Positions 6,977 through 13,951 of a stretch of DNA of 16,146 nucleotides are shown one piece after another (position 1 is the stretch's first letter; every line of letters begins with the position of its first letter). Origin of the DNA: Actinomycetota bacterium (lineage in GTDB: Bacteria > Actinomycetota > Actinomycetes > Nanopelagicales > Nanopelagicaceae); contig RFSC01000008.1 of NCBI GenBank assembly GCA_009924185.1, positions 1 through 16,146 on the forward strand. Reading direction: 5' to 3'. The translations under genes were made by a program, and so were the position numbers. The notes under the pieces are model-generated. The model was not told the origin of the DNA and did no database searches. It worked only from the letters and a program-made list of their open reading frames with translations.

Positions 6977-7840
6977 GTGCTGATTGATCTTCATACCCAT
7001 ACCAATGCAAGTGATGGCACTGATACACCCTCACAATTAATTGATAAGGCAATCAACAAAAGGCTTGATGTGCTGGCCCTAACGGACCATGACACGACCC
7101 GGGGGTGGGCCGAGGCCTCCTCCGCGCTGCTGAACCATCCATCAAACTCGAACATGCAGCTGGTTTTAGGCTCTGAAATCTCTTGCCAAGATGAGAATGG
7201 CATCAGCATTCATATGCTGGGTTTGTTGTTTGATGGGGATTATCAACCGCTAATTCAAGAGTTGGAAAAGACCCGTGAGAATCGTTTGTCTCGCATGGAA
7301 AAGATAGTTGCCAGGTTAAATGAAGCCGGTATTGAGATTACTTTGGCGGAGGTTTACGCTCAAAAAAGAGATGATGCAACCCTTGGCCGCCCACATTTAG
7401 CTGATGCTTTGGTAGCGCGTGGTCATGTCGCTTCTCGCGAAGAGGCTTTTGCCGCACTGTTGCACAACAAATCAAAGTATTACATCAATCATTATTCGCC
7501 ATCTCCCATGGATGCCATCAAATTGATCAAAGCGGCTGGCGGTGTGGCGATCATTGCACACCCACTTGCCTCTCAAAGAGGTCGAACCATAAGTCTGGAT
7601 TTGTTTGATCAGTTAATAGCCGCAGGTCTAGATGGTATCGAGGTGGATCATCGTGATCACTCTGACCTCGAAAAAAGTGAGTTGCTAAGATTGGCAATCG
7701 AGCGGGATTTAATTGTTACCGGTTCCAGTGATTATCATGGAACGGGAAAAATGAATGAGTTAGCAGAACACACTACTAATCCCGCGCAGTGGGAGGCTCT
7801 AGAAGCCAGAGCAAATTCCAGAAGGGTGGTCGCAAGGTGA
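6977..7840 (+). CDS. PHP-domain metal-dependent phosphoesterase (RNase AM / nucleoside-bisphosphatase type)
   Basis: A 287-residue PHP-domain protein. The metal-binding set is complete: H6 and H8 (DLHTHT), D13, the TDHD motif (36-39), E67 (GSEIS), H79, H140 (GRPH), H195 (IAHP), and D252 with H254 (SSDYHG). The order and length match the stand-alone PHP group containing E. coli YciV (RnaAM, a 5'-3' exonuclease on RNA ends) and the Chromobacterium 3',5'-nucleotide bisphosphate phosphatase. It is not the PHP domain of a polymerase or of HisK. The likely role is hydrolysis of phosphate esters on short RNA or nucleotides in the cytosol; the exact substrate is open. The start is GTG (6977), placing the first metal histidine at residue 6 as expected. 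It overlaps the MarC gene by 4 nt (GTGA). Confidence 0.88.
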   Translation: MLIDLHTHTNASDGTDTPSQLIDKAINKRLDVLALTDHDTTRGWAEASSALLNHPSNSNMQLVLGSEISCQDENGISIHMLGLLFDGDYQPLIQELEKTRENRLSRMEKIVARLNEAGIEITLAEVYAQKRDDATLGRPHLADALVARGHVASREEAFAALLHNKSKYYINHYSPSPMDAIKLIKAAGGVAIIAHPLASQRGRTISLDLFDQLIAAGLDGIEVDHRDHSDLEKSELLRLAIERDLIVTGSSDYHGTGKMNELAEHTTNPAQWEALEARANSRRVVAR

Positions 7841-8448
7841 GTGATGTAACAACTATTACCTTTGGTCTACAAGCTTTTGTTACTTTGTTGGTGATTTTGG
7901 ATCCGCCGGGTGCAACTCCAATTTTCCTTGGTGTATTGGGAAATCGCAGTCGCGCAGAGCGGACTTTGTTGGCGTGGCAAGCTGCTGCAACCTCCTTGTT
8001 TGTAATCACATTGTTTGCACTTTTCGGTCAGTTCATTGTGAGCTATTTGGATATTTCTATGCCAGCTCTCAAAGGTGCTGGTGGATTGTTGTTGCTATTA
8101 GTTTCACTCGAATTGCTTAAGGGAACTGATCACAAAGATGATGAAGGGGCCAAGAAGAACCTAGCTTTAGTTCCGCTGGGAACTCCGTTGCTGGCAGGTC
8201 CAGGAGCAATTGTCACGATAATGCTCTTTGCACAAGAGGTTGAAAACACCTCCATGACAATGGCTTTGGCCTTGGCGGTTGTGGGTGCGCATCTAATTAT
8301 TGGATTAACCCTGATGTTCTCTACCCATGTTGTATCGCTGATTAAAGAGTCAGGTGTGATGTTGCTTGCTAAGGTCGCGGGTCTTTTGACCGCAGCAATC
8401 GCTTTCGAGATGCTAATGACGGGAATTAAGGAATTATTCTCGGTGTGA
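7837..8448 (+). CDS. MarC family integral membrane protein
   Basis: A 203-residue protein with about six membrane helices. MarC signatures are present: LDPPGATPIFL (21-31, the NPxG-type loop after helix 1) and VPLGTPLLAGPGAI (112-125), matching the second repeat. E. coli MarC was once linked to multiple antibiotic resistance, but that role was withdrawn and its function is unknown. The frame is open upstream to a possible start at 7789, but that adds a basic, non-hydrophobic stretch lying inside the PHP gene. The GTG at 7837 puts the first helix at the usual distance and creates the GTGA overlap seen repeatedly in this window, with AGAAGG upstream. It is coupled at its 3' end to the oxygenase gene by another GTGA. 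Confidence 0.87.
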   Translation: MSDVTTITFGLQAFVTLLVILDPPGATPIFLGVLGNRSRAERTLLAWQAAATSLFVITLFALFGQFIVSYLDISMPALKGAGGLLLLLVSLELLKGTDHKDDEGAKKNLALVPLGTPLLAGPGAIVTIMLFAQEVENTSMTMALALAVVGAHLIIGLTLMFSTHVVSLIKESGVMLLAKVAGLLTAAIAFEMLMTGIKELFSV

Positions 8449-9224
8449 CCGAGGGATATTACACAGCTGATTCCGTCACCTGGCGGGTGCATTCTGATAC
8501 CGCCATGTTTGTGGGCGGAATTAGAGCACTGTTAGAACAAGCGTTGCATCCCAAGGCAATGGCAGGTGTGGCAGCACATTCCAATTTTCGTGAGGATGCT
8601 TGGGGTCGTTTACAACGCACAGGTGATTACGTAGGCACTTTGACTTTTGGCAGCAAAGAAGAGGCCGACAAGTTGTCGGCACGGGTTAGAAAAGTTCATG
8701 AGATGTTGAAGGTTGATGAACCTGAGTTACTTCTATGGGTTCATATGGCTATGGTTGACGCTTTTCTCGACACCGCGGTGCGCTCTGGCCTAAAGCTTTC
8801 ACCTACAGAGCAGGATAAGTATGTTGATGAAATGGTCACATTTGCAGAGTTGGTTGGTATTGAGTCAAGAGAAGTTCCAAGAACGGTTGGTCAAATGGAA
8901 AATTATTTCCAGGAAATAATGCCCAAGCTTTCTGCTTCAGATGATGCAAAAAGAGCTGCGCTATTTATAGCCTTGCCGCCGCTACCTCCGCTGTTGAGAT
9001 TTGGAACTCCAATCGCACCACTTTGGGGCGGAATTACCTCTTTAGCTGCAGCTGCGCTACCAAGATGGGCGCGTAAGTTGTATGGCTGGCCTACTGTTGC
9101 AGGCCAAGATAACGCCACAGATCTCGCGCTAAAGGCAACAAGGAGCGCTTTGTTATTCCTTCCTGAGTCACTAAGGCAACCACAGAATTTCAAAGTGGAA
9201 AAAGTTAAGGATCAAACCGCCTGA
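8445..9224 (+). CDS. Oxygenase MpaB family protein (DUF2236, Lcp-like)
   Basis: A 259-residue protein of the MpaB/DUF2236 family, which includes the b-type-heme rubber oxygenase Lcp and fungal MpaB. Visible family features: WRVHSD (13-18), AAHSNF (43-48), the arginine/threonine block GRLQRTGDYVG (54-64), which corresponds to the conserved Arg and Thr near heme in Lcp, and LLWVHMAMVDAFL (96-108), where H100 is the likely axial ligand. No signal peptide or Tat motif is seen, unlike Lcp, so this form should be cytosolic. Rubber cleavage is unlikely; the substrate is unknown, with a lipid or terpenoid plausible from the family. It is fourth in the operon, overlapping marC by 4 nt and the ParA-like gene by 1 nt (TGATG). 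Confidence 0.8.
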   Translation: MTEGYYTADSVTWRVHSDTAMFVGGIRALLEQALHPKAMAGVAAHSNFREDAWGRLQRTGDYVGTLTFGSKEEADKLSARVRKVHEMLKVDEPELLLWVHMAMVDAFLDTAVRSGLKLSPTEQDKYVDEMVTFAELVGIESREVPRTVGQMENYFQEIMPKLSASDDAKRAALFIALPPLPPLLRFGTPIAPLWGGITSLAAAALPRWARKLYGWPTVAGQDNATDLALKATRSALLFLPESLRQPQNFKVEKVKDQTA

Positions 9225-9934
9225 TGAAATTGATACTTTTGGCAAATTTGGCTGGTGGCGTAGGTAAAACAACTTCGGCCTTGGCCTGTGCTGTTGCGGC
9301 AACTGAGTATGGAAAAAAAGTCTTGCTAATAGATGCCGATGCAAATGCTGCGCTGACCTTTGTGAATGGTGTTGAAAACCCACGAATCACAACAAAGGAG
9401 TTTCTCTCCCAGGAATACCCGCTCGAAACCGCTTTAATCCGCACGGGAGAGCGGGTTTCATTGCTGTCATCATCATCTCGACTAAGTAGCCTCGAGCCAG
9501 AAAAACTAATGTCGCAGGAAAAGTTTCGCGAGATAACCAAAGAGTTTGAGCTAGTCATCGTTGATACGCCTTCCGGCCCAGATAATCTGTTGCAGTACTT
9601 CGCTCAAGTGGCTGATTTGGTTGTTATTCCCACTACACTGGAAATACTGCCAATCAGAGGTGCGCTACATGCTAAAGAATTTGTAATTGCGGGTGGCTTC
9701 CAGAAGAAACCACACCTGTTGATTACGATGCAAAACCATGCTGAGAGTTTGGAAGTTCCTTCTGAGCTTCTGGAGGAGTTTGTGATTCTCGAACCTAGCT
9801 TGATAAGAGATGTTGCAGTGAGTGATTCACAAACCTCTGGTAAATCCTTTTTAACTACCGCCAATCACAGCCAGGTAGCAGCGCAGTATCGGGAAATTAC
9901 TTACGCTTTGTTAGAGGAAGTAAATCTGATTTAA
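9224..9934 (+). CDS. Orphan ParA/MinD-like ATPase with altered Walker A
   Basis: A 236-residue ParA/MinD superfamily ATPase. Walker A is LAGGVGKTT (9-17), switch I is IDADANAALT (36-45), and switch II is VDTPSG (113-118). The C-terminal helix region GKSFLTTANHSQVAAQYREI resembles the ends of ParA and Soj proteins. The second glycine-loop lysine (K15) is present, but the signature lysine that ParA/MinD proteins carry just before GGVGKT is Ala10. That lysine contacts ATP across the dimer, so the usual ATP sandwich dimer may be weakened or absent. No ParB, parS-like repeat or MinE-like partner is nearby; the coupled neighbour is the MpaB-type oxygenase. The role is unknown: positioning, chaperoning or regulating a partner are options. 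The stop shares the palindrome TTAA with the opposing DUF3107 gene. Confidence 0.82.
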   Translation: MKLILLANLAGGVGKTTSALACAVAATEYGKKVLLIDADANAALTFVNGVENPRITTKEFLSQEYPLETALIRTGERVSLLSSSSRLSSLEPEKLMSQEKFREITKEFELVIVDTPSGPDNLLQYFAQVADLVVIPTTLEILPIRGALHAKEFVIAGGFQKKPHLLITMQNHAESLEVPSELLEEFVILEPSLIRDVAVSDSQTSGKSFLTTANHSQVAAQYREITYALLEEVNLI

Positions 9935-10200
9935 GCGCCAGCGAATCCAACGCGACGCTCAGAGATATCTCCAATCTCGACCGAACCAATTTTGTTGGCT
10001 GGTACTACGTATTGGCGTCCTCGAGTGTCAGTCAGGATTAGTGGCTGTGAGGAATCTAGCGCCTTGGTAATCAAAGCGACTACTTCATCGCGATCAGCAG
10101 CAGTCTCAATGGTTAGCTCTCTGACTTGATCAGCAACAGAGATGCGAACCTCAGATTTAGCGCCTTCACCTTTGCCAGCTGAACTTTTCTTAGTTGTCAT
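9931..10200 (-). CDS. DUF3107 family protein (Rv3208A/TB9.4-like)
   Basis: An 89-residue protein. After a basic, disordered N-terminus (1-15) the core EVRISVADQVRELTIETAAD, then the LILTDTRGRQYVVPANKIGS stretch and a terminal ERRVGFA match DUF3107, a small actinobacterial family that includes Rv3208A (TB9.4, reported as a T-cell antigen). Molecular function is unknown. AGGATAGGGAT lies directly before the ATG. It follows the TetR gene by 44 nt on the same strand, the arrangement I recall at Rv3208-Rv3208A. A TAAAAT at 10235-10240 (minus strand) could be a -10 of its own promoter, although no -35 is evident. The family usually begins near the core strand, so the 15-residue basic extension is mildly unusual. 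Confidence 0.88.
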   Translation of the reverse strand: MTTKKSSAGKGEGAKSEVRISVADQVRELTIETAADRDEVVALITKALDSSQPLILTDTRGRQYVVPANKIGSVEIGDISERRVGFAGA

Positions 10201-10244
10201 ATCCCTATCCTAAAGATTTTGTCCTGTTTCTGCGATTTTAAGTA

Positions 10245-10871
10245 TTAACTTTGTTTTGGGAAGCCGGAAATACCGCGCCACATTAGGTTTGTAACCATGG
10301 CTGAGGCTTTGTCGCGATCAATTTTGCCATCTTTTTCTAGCCAGTGGCGTGCGGTTATTTGAGCGCAGCCAATCAAACCGATAGCCAACATCATGGATTC
10401 CTCTTTAGGTAAGCCAGTATCAAGTGAGATCACAGCGCTGACAGCGGCTGCACAGTCATAAGTCATGCGATTTAGACGTTGCCTAACTTGTGGTTCAACA
10501 TTCATGTCACTTTCAAATAGCAATCTGAATGCACCACCTTCGGAATCTATAAAACCGAAGTAAGCATCAACGGTTGCTTTCACACGATTCTTATTATCTT
10601 TAGTTGAGGCAATTGCTTTTTGTAGTGCAAAGACCAAAGAATCAATATGTAAATCCAACACCGCTAAGTAGAGGTCTAGCTTGGAAGGAAAATGCTGGTA
10701 GAGAACCGGTTTACTGACCTCGGCACGATCTGCGATGTCATCCATTGAGGCGGCATGGAATCCAGAGACGGTAAAGACCTCAAGAGCTGCAGACAAGAGA
10801 AGGGCACGCCGTTCATCTCTTGGTAGGCGAGAGCGACCATCTAATCTTTCAGTTGTACTCATCGGCGTCAT
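10245..10871 (-). CDS. TetR/AcrR family transcriptional regulator
   Basis: A 208-residue regulator. The N-terminal TetR helix-turn-helix lies at about 22-68: ALEVFTVSGFHAASMDDIAD, then RAEVSKPVLYQHFPSKLDLY with the recognition helix around VSKPVLYQHF. The rest is an all-helical ligand-binding and dimerisation domain (about 75-205). The ligand is unknown. In actinobacteria a similar TetR precedes DUF3107, as here. It is divergent from mshB across about 55 bp, so mshB or its own gene are candidate targets. Two in-frame ATGs compete (10871 and 10862). Neither has a Shine-Dalgarno; TAATTC at 10889-10894 (minus) could be a -10 giving a very short leader. A partial palindrome lies over the start codon. 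Confidence 0.88.
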   Translation of the reverse strand: MTPMSTTERLDGRSRLPRDERRALLLSAALEVFTVSGFHAASMDDIADRAEVSKPVLYQHFPSKLDLYLAVLDLHIDSLVFALQKAIASTKDNKNRVKATVDAYFGFIDSEGGAFRLLFESDMNVEPQVRQRLNRMTYDCAAAVSAVISLDTGLPKEESMMLAIGLIGCAQITARHWLEKDGKIDRDKASAMVTNLMWRGISGFPKQS

Positions 10872-10883
10872 CGTACGAGATGA
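10868..10883. promoter_or_regulatory. Operator-like inverted repeat at the tetR start
   Basis: TCATC (10868-10872) and GATGA (10879-10883) form an inverted repeat around a 6-nt centre, with an internal perfect palindrome TCGTACGA (10871-10878). It covers the tetR start codon and lies in the tetR/mshB divergent region, the usual place for a TetR autoregulatory operator. It is short, so chance is not excluded. Confidence 0.35.
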
Positions 10884-10926
10884 AATGAGAATTAACTAAT
10901 GGAAACCAGTACGCTTGGCTCTGATC

Positions 10927-11799
10927 ATGGAAAATCTTCGACTCTTACTTGTGCACGCTCATCCCGATGATGAAACCATCAACAACGGTGCCACGATGGC
11001 GCTTTATGTTGAGCGAGGCGCAAAGGTTACTCTCGTGACCTGTACGAGAGGTGAAGAGGGCGAGGTTCTCGTTCCAGAGTTAGCCCATTTGGCAAGTAAT
11101 CAAGAAGACAAACTTGGCAAACATCGCGAAGGCGAGTTGGCAGATGCCATGTCGGTATTGGGAGTGAAGGACTTTCGCTTCTTAGGTGCGCCAAACAAAA
11201 TGTACCGCGATAGCGGAATGATGGACACGGAGCCAAACAAGCGCTCAGATAATTTTTGGAATGCGGACATTGAAGAGGCTTCTCAATACTTAGTGGAGAT
11301 AATTCTTGAAGTAAAACCACAGGTAATGGTGACTTACGATGAAATTGGTGGTTATGGGCATCCAGATCACATACAAGCGCACCGTGTTGCTATGAGAGCT
11401 GCAGAAATAGCACGAGAAAAAGGTTGGGAAATCCAAAAGATTTATTGGAATACCATTCCTAAATCAGTAATTGAACAGGGAATCGAGGCGATGAAGGGCA
11501 CTGGAAACCAGTTCTTTGGCGTTGATAAAGCGGAGGATTTTCCTTTTGCACAACCTGATGAGTTGGTATCCACAGTGATTGATGCCGAGCAATATGCAGA
11601 GCGAAAGATGCAGGCCATGAAGGCGCATCCAACTCAAATCTCGGTGGATGGTCCCTTCTTTGCTCTTTCAGACAATTTGGGGTTCAAGGTTTGGGGGCAG
11701 GAGTTCTACCGCTTAGTTCATGGAGTTAAGGGCGCCGATACCAATGCAGATGGCCGTGAAATTGATCTTTTTTCTGGCATCTCTTCCTCAGGAAAATAG
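10927..11799 (+). CDS. mshB: MshB, GlcNAc-inositol deacetylase of mycothiol biosynthesis
   Basis: A 290-residue LmbE/PIG-L family zinc deacetylase. MshB removes the acetyl group from GlcNAc-inositol, giving the amine that MshC then joins to cysteine. Zinc and catalytic residues are present: H12, D14 and D15 in AHPDDE, and H145 and H148 in GYGHPDH. The segments NNGATMALY, VTCTRGEEGEV and YRDSGM follow M. tuberculosis MshB, as I recall its sequence, more closely than the paralogue Mca, so MshB is preferred over mycothiol S-conjugate amidase. An upstream TTG (10915) is in frame; ATG at 10927 is chosen because it puts the metal motif at the normal distance. No Shine-Dalgarno is seen; TACGCT at 10910-10915 could be a -10, which would make the leader very short. 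It runs into the next gene with a 2-nt gap. Confidence 0.85.
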   Translation: MENLRLLLVHAHPDDETINNGATMALYVERGAKVTLVTCTRGEEGEVLVPELAHLASNQEDKLGKHREGELADAMSVLGVKDFRFLGAPNKMYRDSGMMDTEPNKRSDNFWNADIEEASQYLVEIILEVKPQVMVTYDEIGGYGHPDHIQAHRVAMRAAEIAREKGWEIQKIYWNTIPKSVIEQGIEAMKGTGNQFFGVDKAEDFPFAQPDELVSTVIDAEQYAERKMQAMKAHPTQISVDGPFFALSDNLGFKVWGQEFYRLVHGVKGADTNADGREIDLFSGISSSGK

Positions 11800-11801
11800 A
11801 G

Positions 11802-12119
11802 ATGCGATTTATTTTAAACCTGATCTTTGGTGCCCTAGTTGGCGTCTCAGGAACTTTTTTGCATAACTCTTACCGTCCATTTGGATTATTAGTATCAATC
11901 TTGGCGCTTCTACTGGGCCTGAAAATGGCTACTAATATGAACCGCACAAAGCTTTCTCAACTGGCTTTTGTTGTGGGATGGCTATTTGTAATTGTAAGGG
12001 CCTCAACTTTGGGCAATGGTGGTGAGGTTTTAATTGAAGCCAACCTCTATGGCAACTCTTTGGTGTTTGGTGGGATTTTGCTTTGCTTTGTTACTTTAAT
12101 TCGAAGGATTAAAACTTAA
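11802..12119 (+). CDS. Small four-helix membrane protein linked to mshB (Rv1171-like position)
   Basis: A 105-residue hydrophobic protein with four predicted membrane helices (about 4-20, 26-42, 51-68 and 82-100) and short polar loops. I do not recognise a defined family. The mshB-adjacent gene in M. tuberculosis (Rv1171) is also a small membrane protein of unknown function, so positional equivalence is likely but unproven. It starts 2 nt after the mshB stop, with AGGAAA upstream, so the two are probably co-transcribed. A role in mycothiol export, or simply operon hitch-hiking, are both possible. Its 3' end overlaps the opposing cysS by 11 nt. Confidence 0.75.
   Translation: MRFILNLIFGALVGVSGTFLHNSYRPFGLLVSILALLLGLKMATNMNRTKLSQLAFVVGWLFVIVRASTLGNGGEVLIEANLYGNSLVFGGILLCFVTLIRRIKT
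12095..12113. terminator. Possible bidirectional hairpin between convergent genes
   Basis: TTTAATTC (12095-12102), loop GAA, GGATTAAA (12106-12113): an 8-bp stem with one G-T wobble on the plus strand, at the meeting point of the membrane-protein gene and cysS. It lies inside both coding ends, is AT-rich and has no clear U-tract on either strand, so termination is only a possibility. Confidence 0.3.
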
Positions 12120-13536
12120 TCCATTTCCAACTTTGTCCAGCGCTGGTATCTCTAACCTCAATGCCTTTTTCTAGTAGCAAATCTCGCAACTCATCGCTTT
12201 TTCCAAAATCCTTCGCACTCCGGGCTAAGACTCTCTGCTCCAAGAGATCTTTGAGTTCCTTGGTCAATTCCTTTTCAGGAAGCTCCAATAACTTCAGACC
12301 AAACAACTCATCGACTGCTGCAAATATGTAGGCTCTTTCCTCATCCTTCAAGGCAACATCTTTTTCTACCGCCCTTAACTTCAACATCGCTCTCGGGGTA
12401 TCAAGATCATTACAGAAATCCTGCAAAATTGCCTCGACGAGCTCTTTCGCAAGAGGGGTTTCGGTAGCTCCCAAGACTCTCCACTGTTGGTACCTTTCAC
12501 GCCAACGCTGCAGCGTTGAAAAGGCGGCGTTGATGGAAGCCCAGGAAAGATCCATCTGGCTGCGGTAACGATTCTCAAGGAAACAAAATCGAACTGAAAG
12601 TGGATCTATTCCACGTTGTATAACATCCCTAACTAATACGACATTTCCAGCGCTCTTGGACATTTTTCGACCTTCAAAAAGAAGATGTTCTCCATGAAGC
12701 CATAGGGAAACCGCTTCAACGTTCCTGTCACCTTCACTCACTAGAGGATTTGACTGAGCCCTCTCATTTTCATGATGAGGAAAGCGCAGATCTATCCCAC
12801 CAATGTGTAAATCAATGTGGCCATTTAAATAATGCAAAGACATCGCTGAGCACTCAATATGCCAGCCAGGAAACCCATTTCCCCAAGGGGTGGGCCAGAT
12901 CATTTCACTTCTATTCCCTGCAGCCTTCCATAGCGCCCAGTCAGCATGAAATCTTTTGGCGCCGCCTTCGCTGTATTCATAGCGATGTCCGGGCTTTAAT
13001 GCATCTAGTCGATTACCGCTTAGTTCACCATAACTTTCAAATCTCGCAGCGGAAAAATAAACCGAATGGTCATCTCCAACATAGGCATAATCCATGGCAA
13101 TCAGTTTTTGAATGTGCTTGATCATTAGGTCTATGCATTCACTGGCGCGGGGATATTCATCCGCCGGAAGGATATTTAAAGCTGCTAAATCTGCGTGGAA
13201 TTTATCCTCGTAATCTCTAGCAATTGCAAAGGGGTCACGTTTTTCCAACTTTGATTGGGACAACATTTTGTCCTCTTCAAAATCATCACTCATGTGTCCA
13301 ACATCAGTTATGTTTTGAACTATTTTGACTTTGTATCCGGAAAACTCCAGGGTGCGTTTCACTAGATCGCCCAAAAGAAAAGTTCTTAAATTCCCTACAT
13401 GGGCATCTCGGTATACCGTCGGACCACAGCAATAAATTCGAATGCTGTCACCATCTGTACTGCGCACCCCAGCTAACTGCCTGGTTAGGGTGTCATAGAT
13501 TTGAAGCGTCTTGGGCTCCGTTATATCGCGCTTCAT
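12109..13536 (-). CDS. cysS: Cysteinyl-tRNA synthetase
   Basis: A 475-residue class I synthetase that charges tRNA-Cys. Motifs in order: YCCGPTVY with zinc ligand C37, the HIGH-type HVGN (46-49), QNITDVGHM (74-82), GWHIECSAM with C229, FPHHENE giving H254 and E258, and KMSKS (291-295). The C-terminal DALR and mini-domain region runs to the end (RSAKDFGKSDELRDLLLEKG, then DTSAGQSWKW), as in full CysS. The paralogue MshC, which uses the same chemistry for mycothiol, is about 410 residues and lacks this tail, so CysS is the better call despite mshB next door. GGCGGG lies just before the ATG, and CAGAAT upstream could be a -10. The gene is divergent from the ferredoxin gene. Confidence 0.88.
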   Translation of the reverse strand: MKRDITEPKTLQIYDTLTRQLAGVRSTDGDSIRIYCCGPTVYRDAHVGNLRTFLLGDLVKRTLEFSGYKVKIVQNITDVGHMSDDFEEDKMLSQSKLEKRDPFAIARDYEDKFHADLAALNILPADEYPRASECIDLMIKHIQKLIAMDYAYVGDDHSVYFSAARFESYGELSGNRLDALKPGHRYEYSEGGAKRFHADWALWKAAGNRSEMIWPTPWGNGFPGWHIECSAMSLHYLNGHIDLHIGGIDLRFPHHENERAQSNPLVSEGDRNVEAVSLWLHGEHLLFEGRKMSKSAGNVVLVRDVIQRGIDPLSVRFCFLENRYRSQMDLSWASINAAFSTLQRWRERYQQWRVLGATETPLAKELVEAILQDFCNDLDTPRAMLKLRAVEKDVALKDEERAYIFAAVDELFGLKLLELPEKELTKELKDLLEQRVLARSAKDFGKSDELRDLLLEKGIEVRDTSAGQSWKWIKF

Positions 13537-13605
13537 ACCCGCCTATTCTGTAGGATATGGGCCATTGAGTCACCATTGGTCAATCAAGAATGACCATGAA
13601 GAATC

Positions 13606-13612
13606 TGAGGAG
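13606..13612 (+). promoter_or_regulatory. Ribosome-binding site of the ferredoxin gene
   Basis: TGAGGAG, 6 nt before the ATG at 13619, is one of the better Shine-Dalgarno sites in the window and fits a highly expressed small electron carrier. The 82-bp gap to cysS must hold two divergent promoters. TTGAGT (13565-13570) with AAGAAT (13586-13591) is a weak candidate with 15-bp spacing. Confidence 0.65.
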
Positions 13613-13618
13613 TAGAAC

Positions 13619-13942
13619 ATGACCTATGTGATTGCGCTTCCATGTGTGGATGTAAAGGACAAGTCATGTATCGAAGAGTGTCCGGTGGATTGCATCTATG
13701 AAGGTGATCGCATGATGTACATCCAGCCTGATGAGTGTGTGGATTGTGGTGCATGCGAGCCAGTTTGTCCGGTTGAGGCCATCTACTACGAAGATGATGT
13801 TCCATCGCAATGGAATGAGTACAAAGAAGTTAACGCAGAGTTCTTTGATGAAATCGGATCTCCTGGTGGTGCCAGCAAGGTTGGCCCAATCGCAAAAGAT
13901 CATCCAAAGCTACTTCAGATACAAAAGAAGCCAGCTGAATAA
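13619..13942 (+). CDS. fdxA: 7Fe ferredoxin ([3Fe-4S][4Fe-4S])
   Basis: A 107-residue ferredoxin. Cysteines lie at 9, 17, 21, 25, 40, 43, 46 and 50. Following Azotobacter FdI, C9, C17 and C50 would hold a 3Fe-4S cluster and C21, C40, C43 and C46 a 4Fe-4S cluster. C25 matches the free cysteine next to the cluster in FdI. The tail (EVNAEFFDEIGSPGGASKVG) is typical of actinobacterial FdxA/FdxC. It is a cytosolic one-electron carrier, for example to cytochromes P450 or reductive enzymes. The downstream dapC gene is in the same reading frame and is separated only by the TAA (13940-13942) and three codons; the pairing with an aminotransferase of DapC type is also found at Rv1177-Rv1178. Confidence 0.95.
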   Translation: MTYVIALPCVDVKDKSCIEECPVDCIYEGDRMMYIQPDECVDCGACEPVCPVEAIYYEDDVPSQWNEYKEVNAEFFDEIGSPGGASKVGPIAKDHPKLLQIQKKPAE

Positions 13943-13951
13943 GGGGTCTTT
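13941..13951 (+). promoter_or_regulatory. Shine-Dalgarno and spacer that select an AUC start for dapC
   Basis: AAGGGG (13941-13946), which includes the last two bases of the ferredoxin stop, lies 5 nt before ATC at 13952. This is the correct spacing for initiation there. No ATG, GTG or TTG occurs in frame between the stop and residue 75 of the protein. Confidence 0.55.

Noticed and set aside
7789..7836. Upstream start for the MarC protein
   Set aside because: The added basic stretch is not MarC-like and lies within the PHP gene; the GTG at 7837 gives a GTGA overlap and a normal N-terminus.
9224..9934. Chromosome partition locus (parA with parB/parS)
   Set aside because: No parB gene or parS-like palindromes are nearby, and the Walker A signature lysine is missing.
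10927..11799. Mca (mycothiol S-conjugate amidase) instead of MshB
   Set aside because: NNGAT, VTCTRGEEGEV and RDSGM segments fit MshB better than Mca as I recall both sequences.
12750..13121. 123-codon plus-strand ORF inside cysS
   Set aside because: It is antisense to well-conserved cysS motifs and shows no family resemblance or ribosome-binding site.
12109..13536. Naming this gene mshC because of mshB nearby
   Set aside because: It keeps the C-terminal tRNA-binding region and the full CysS length, which MshC lacks.
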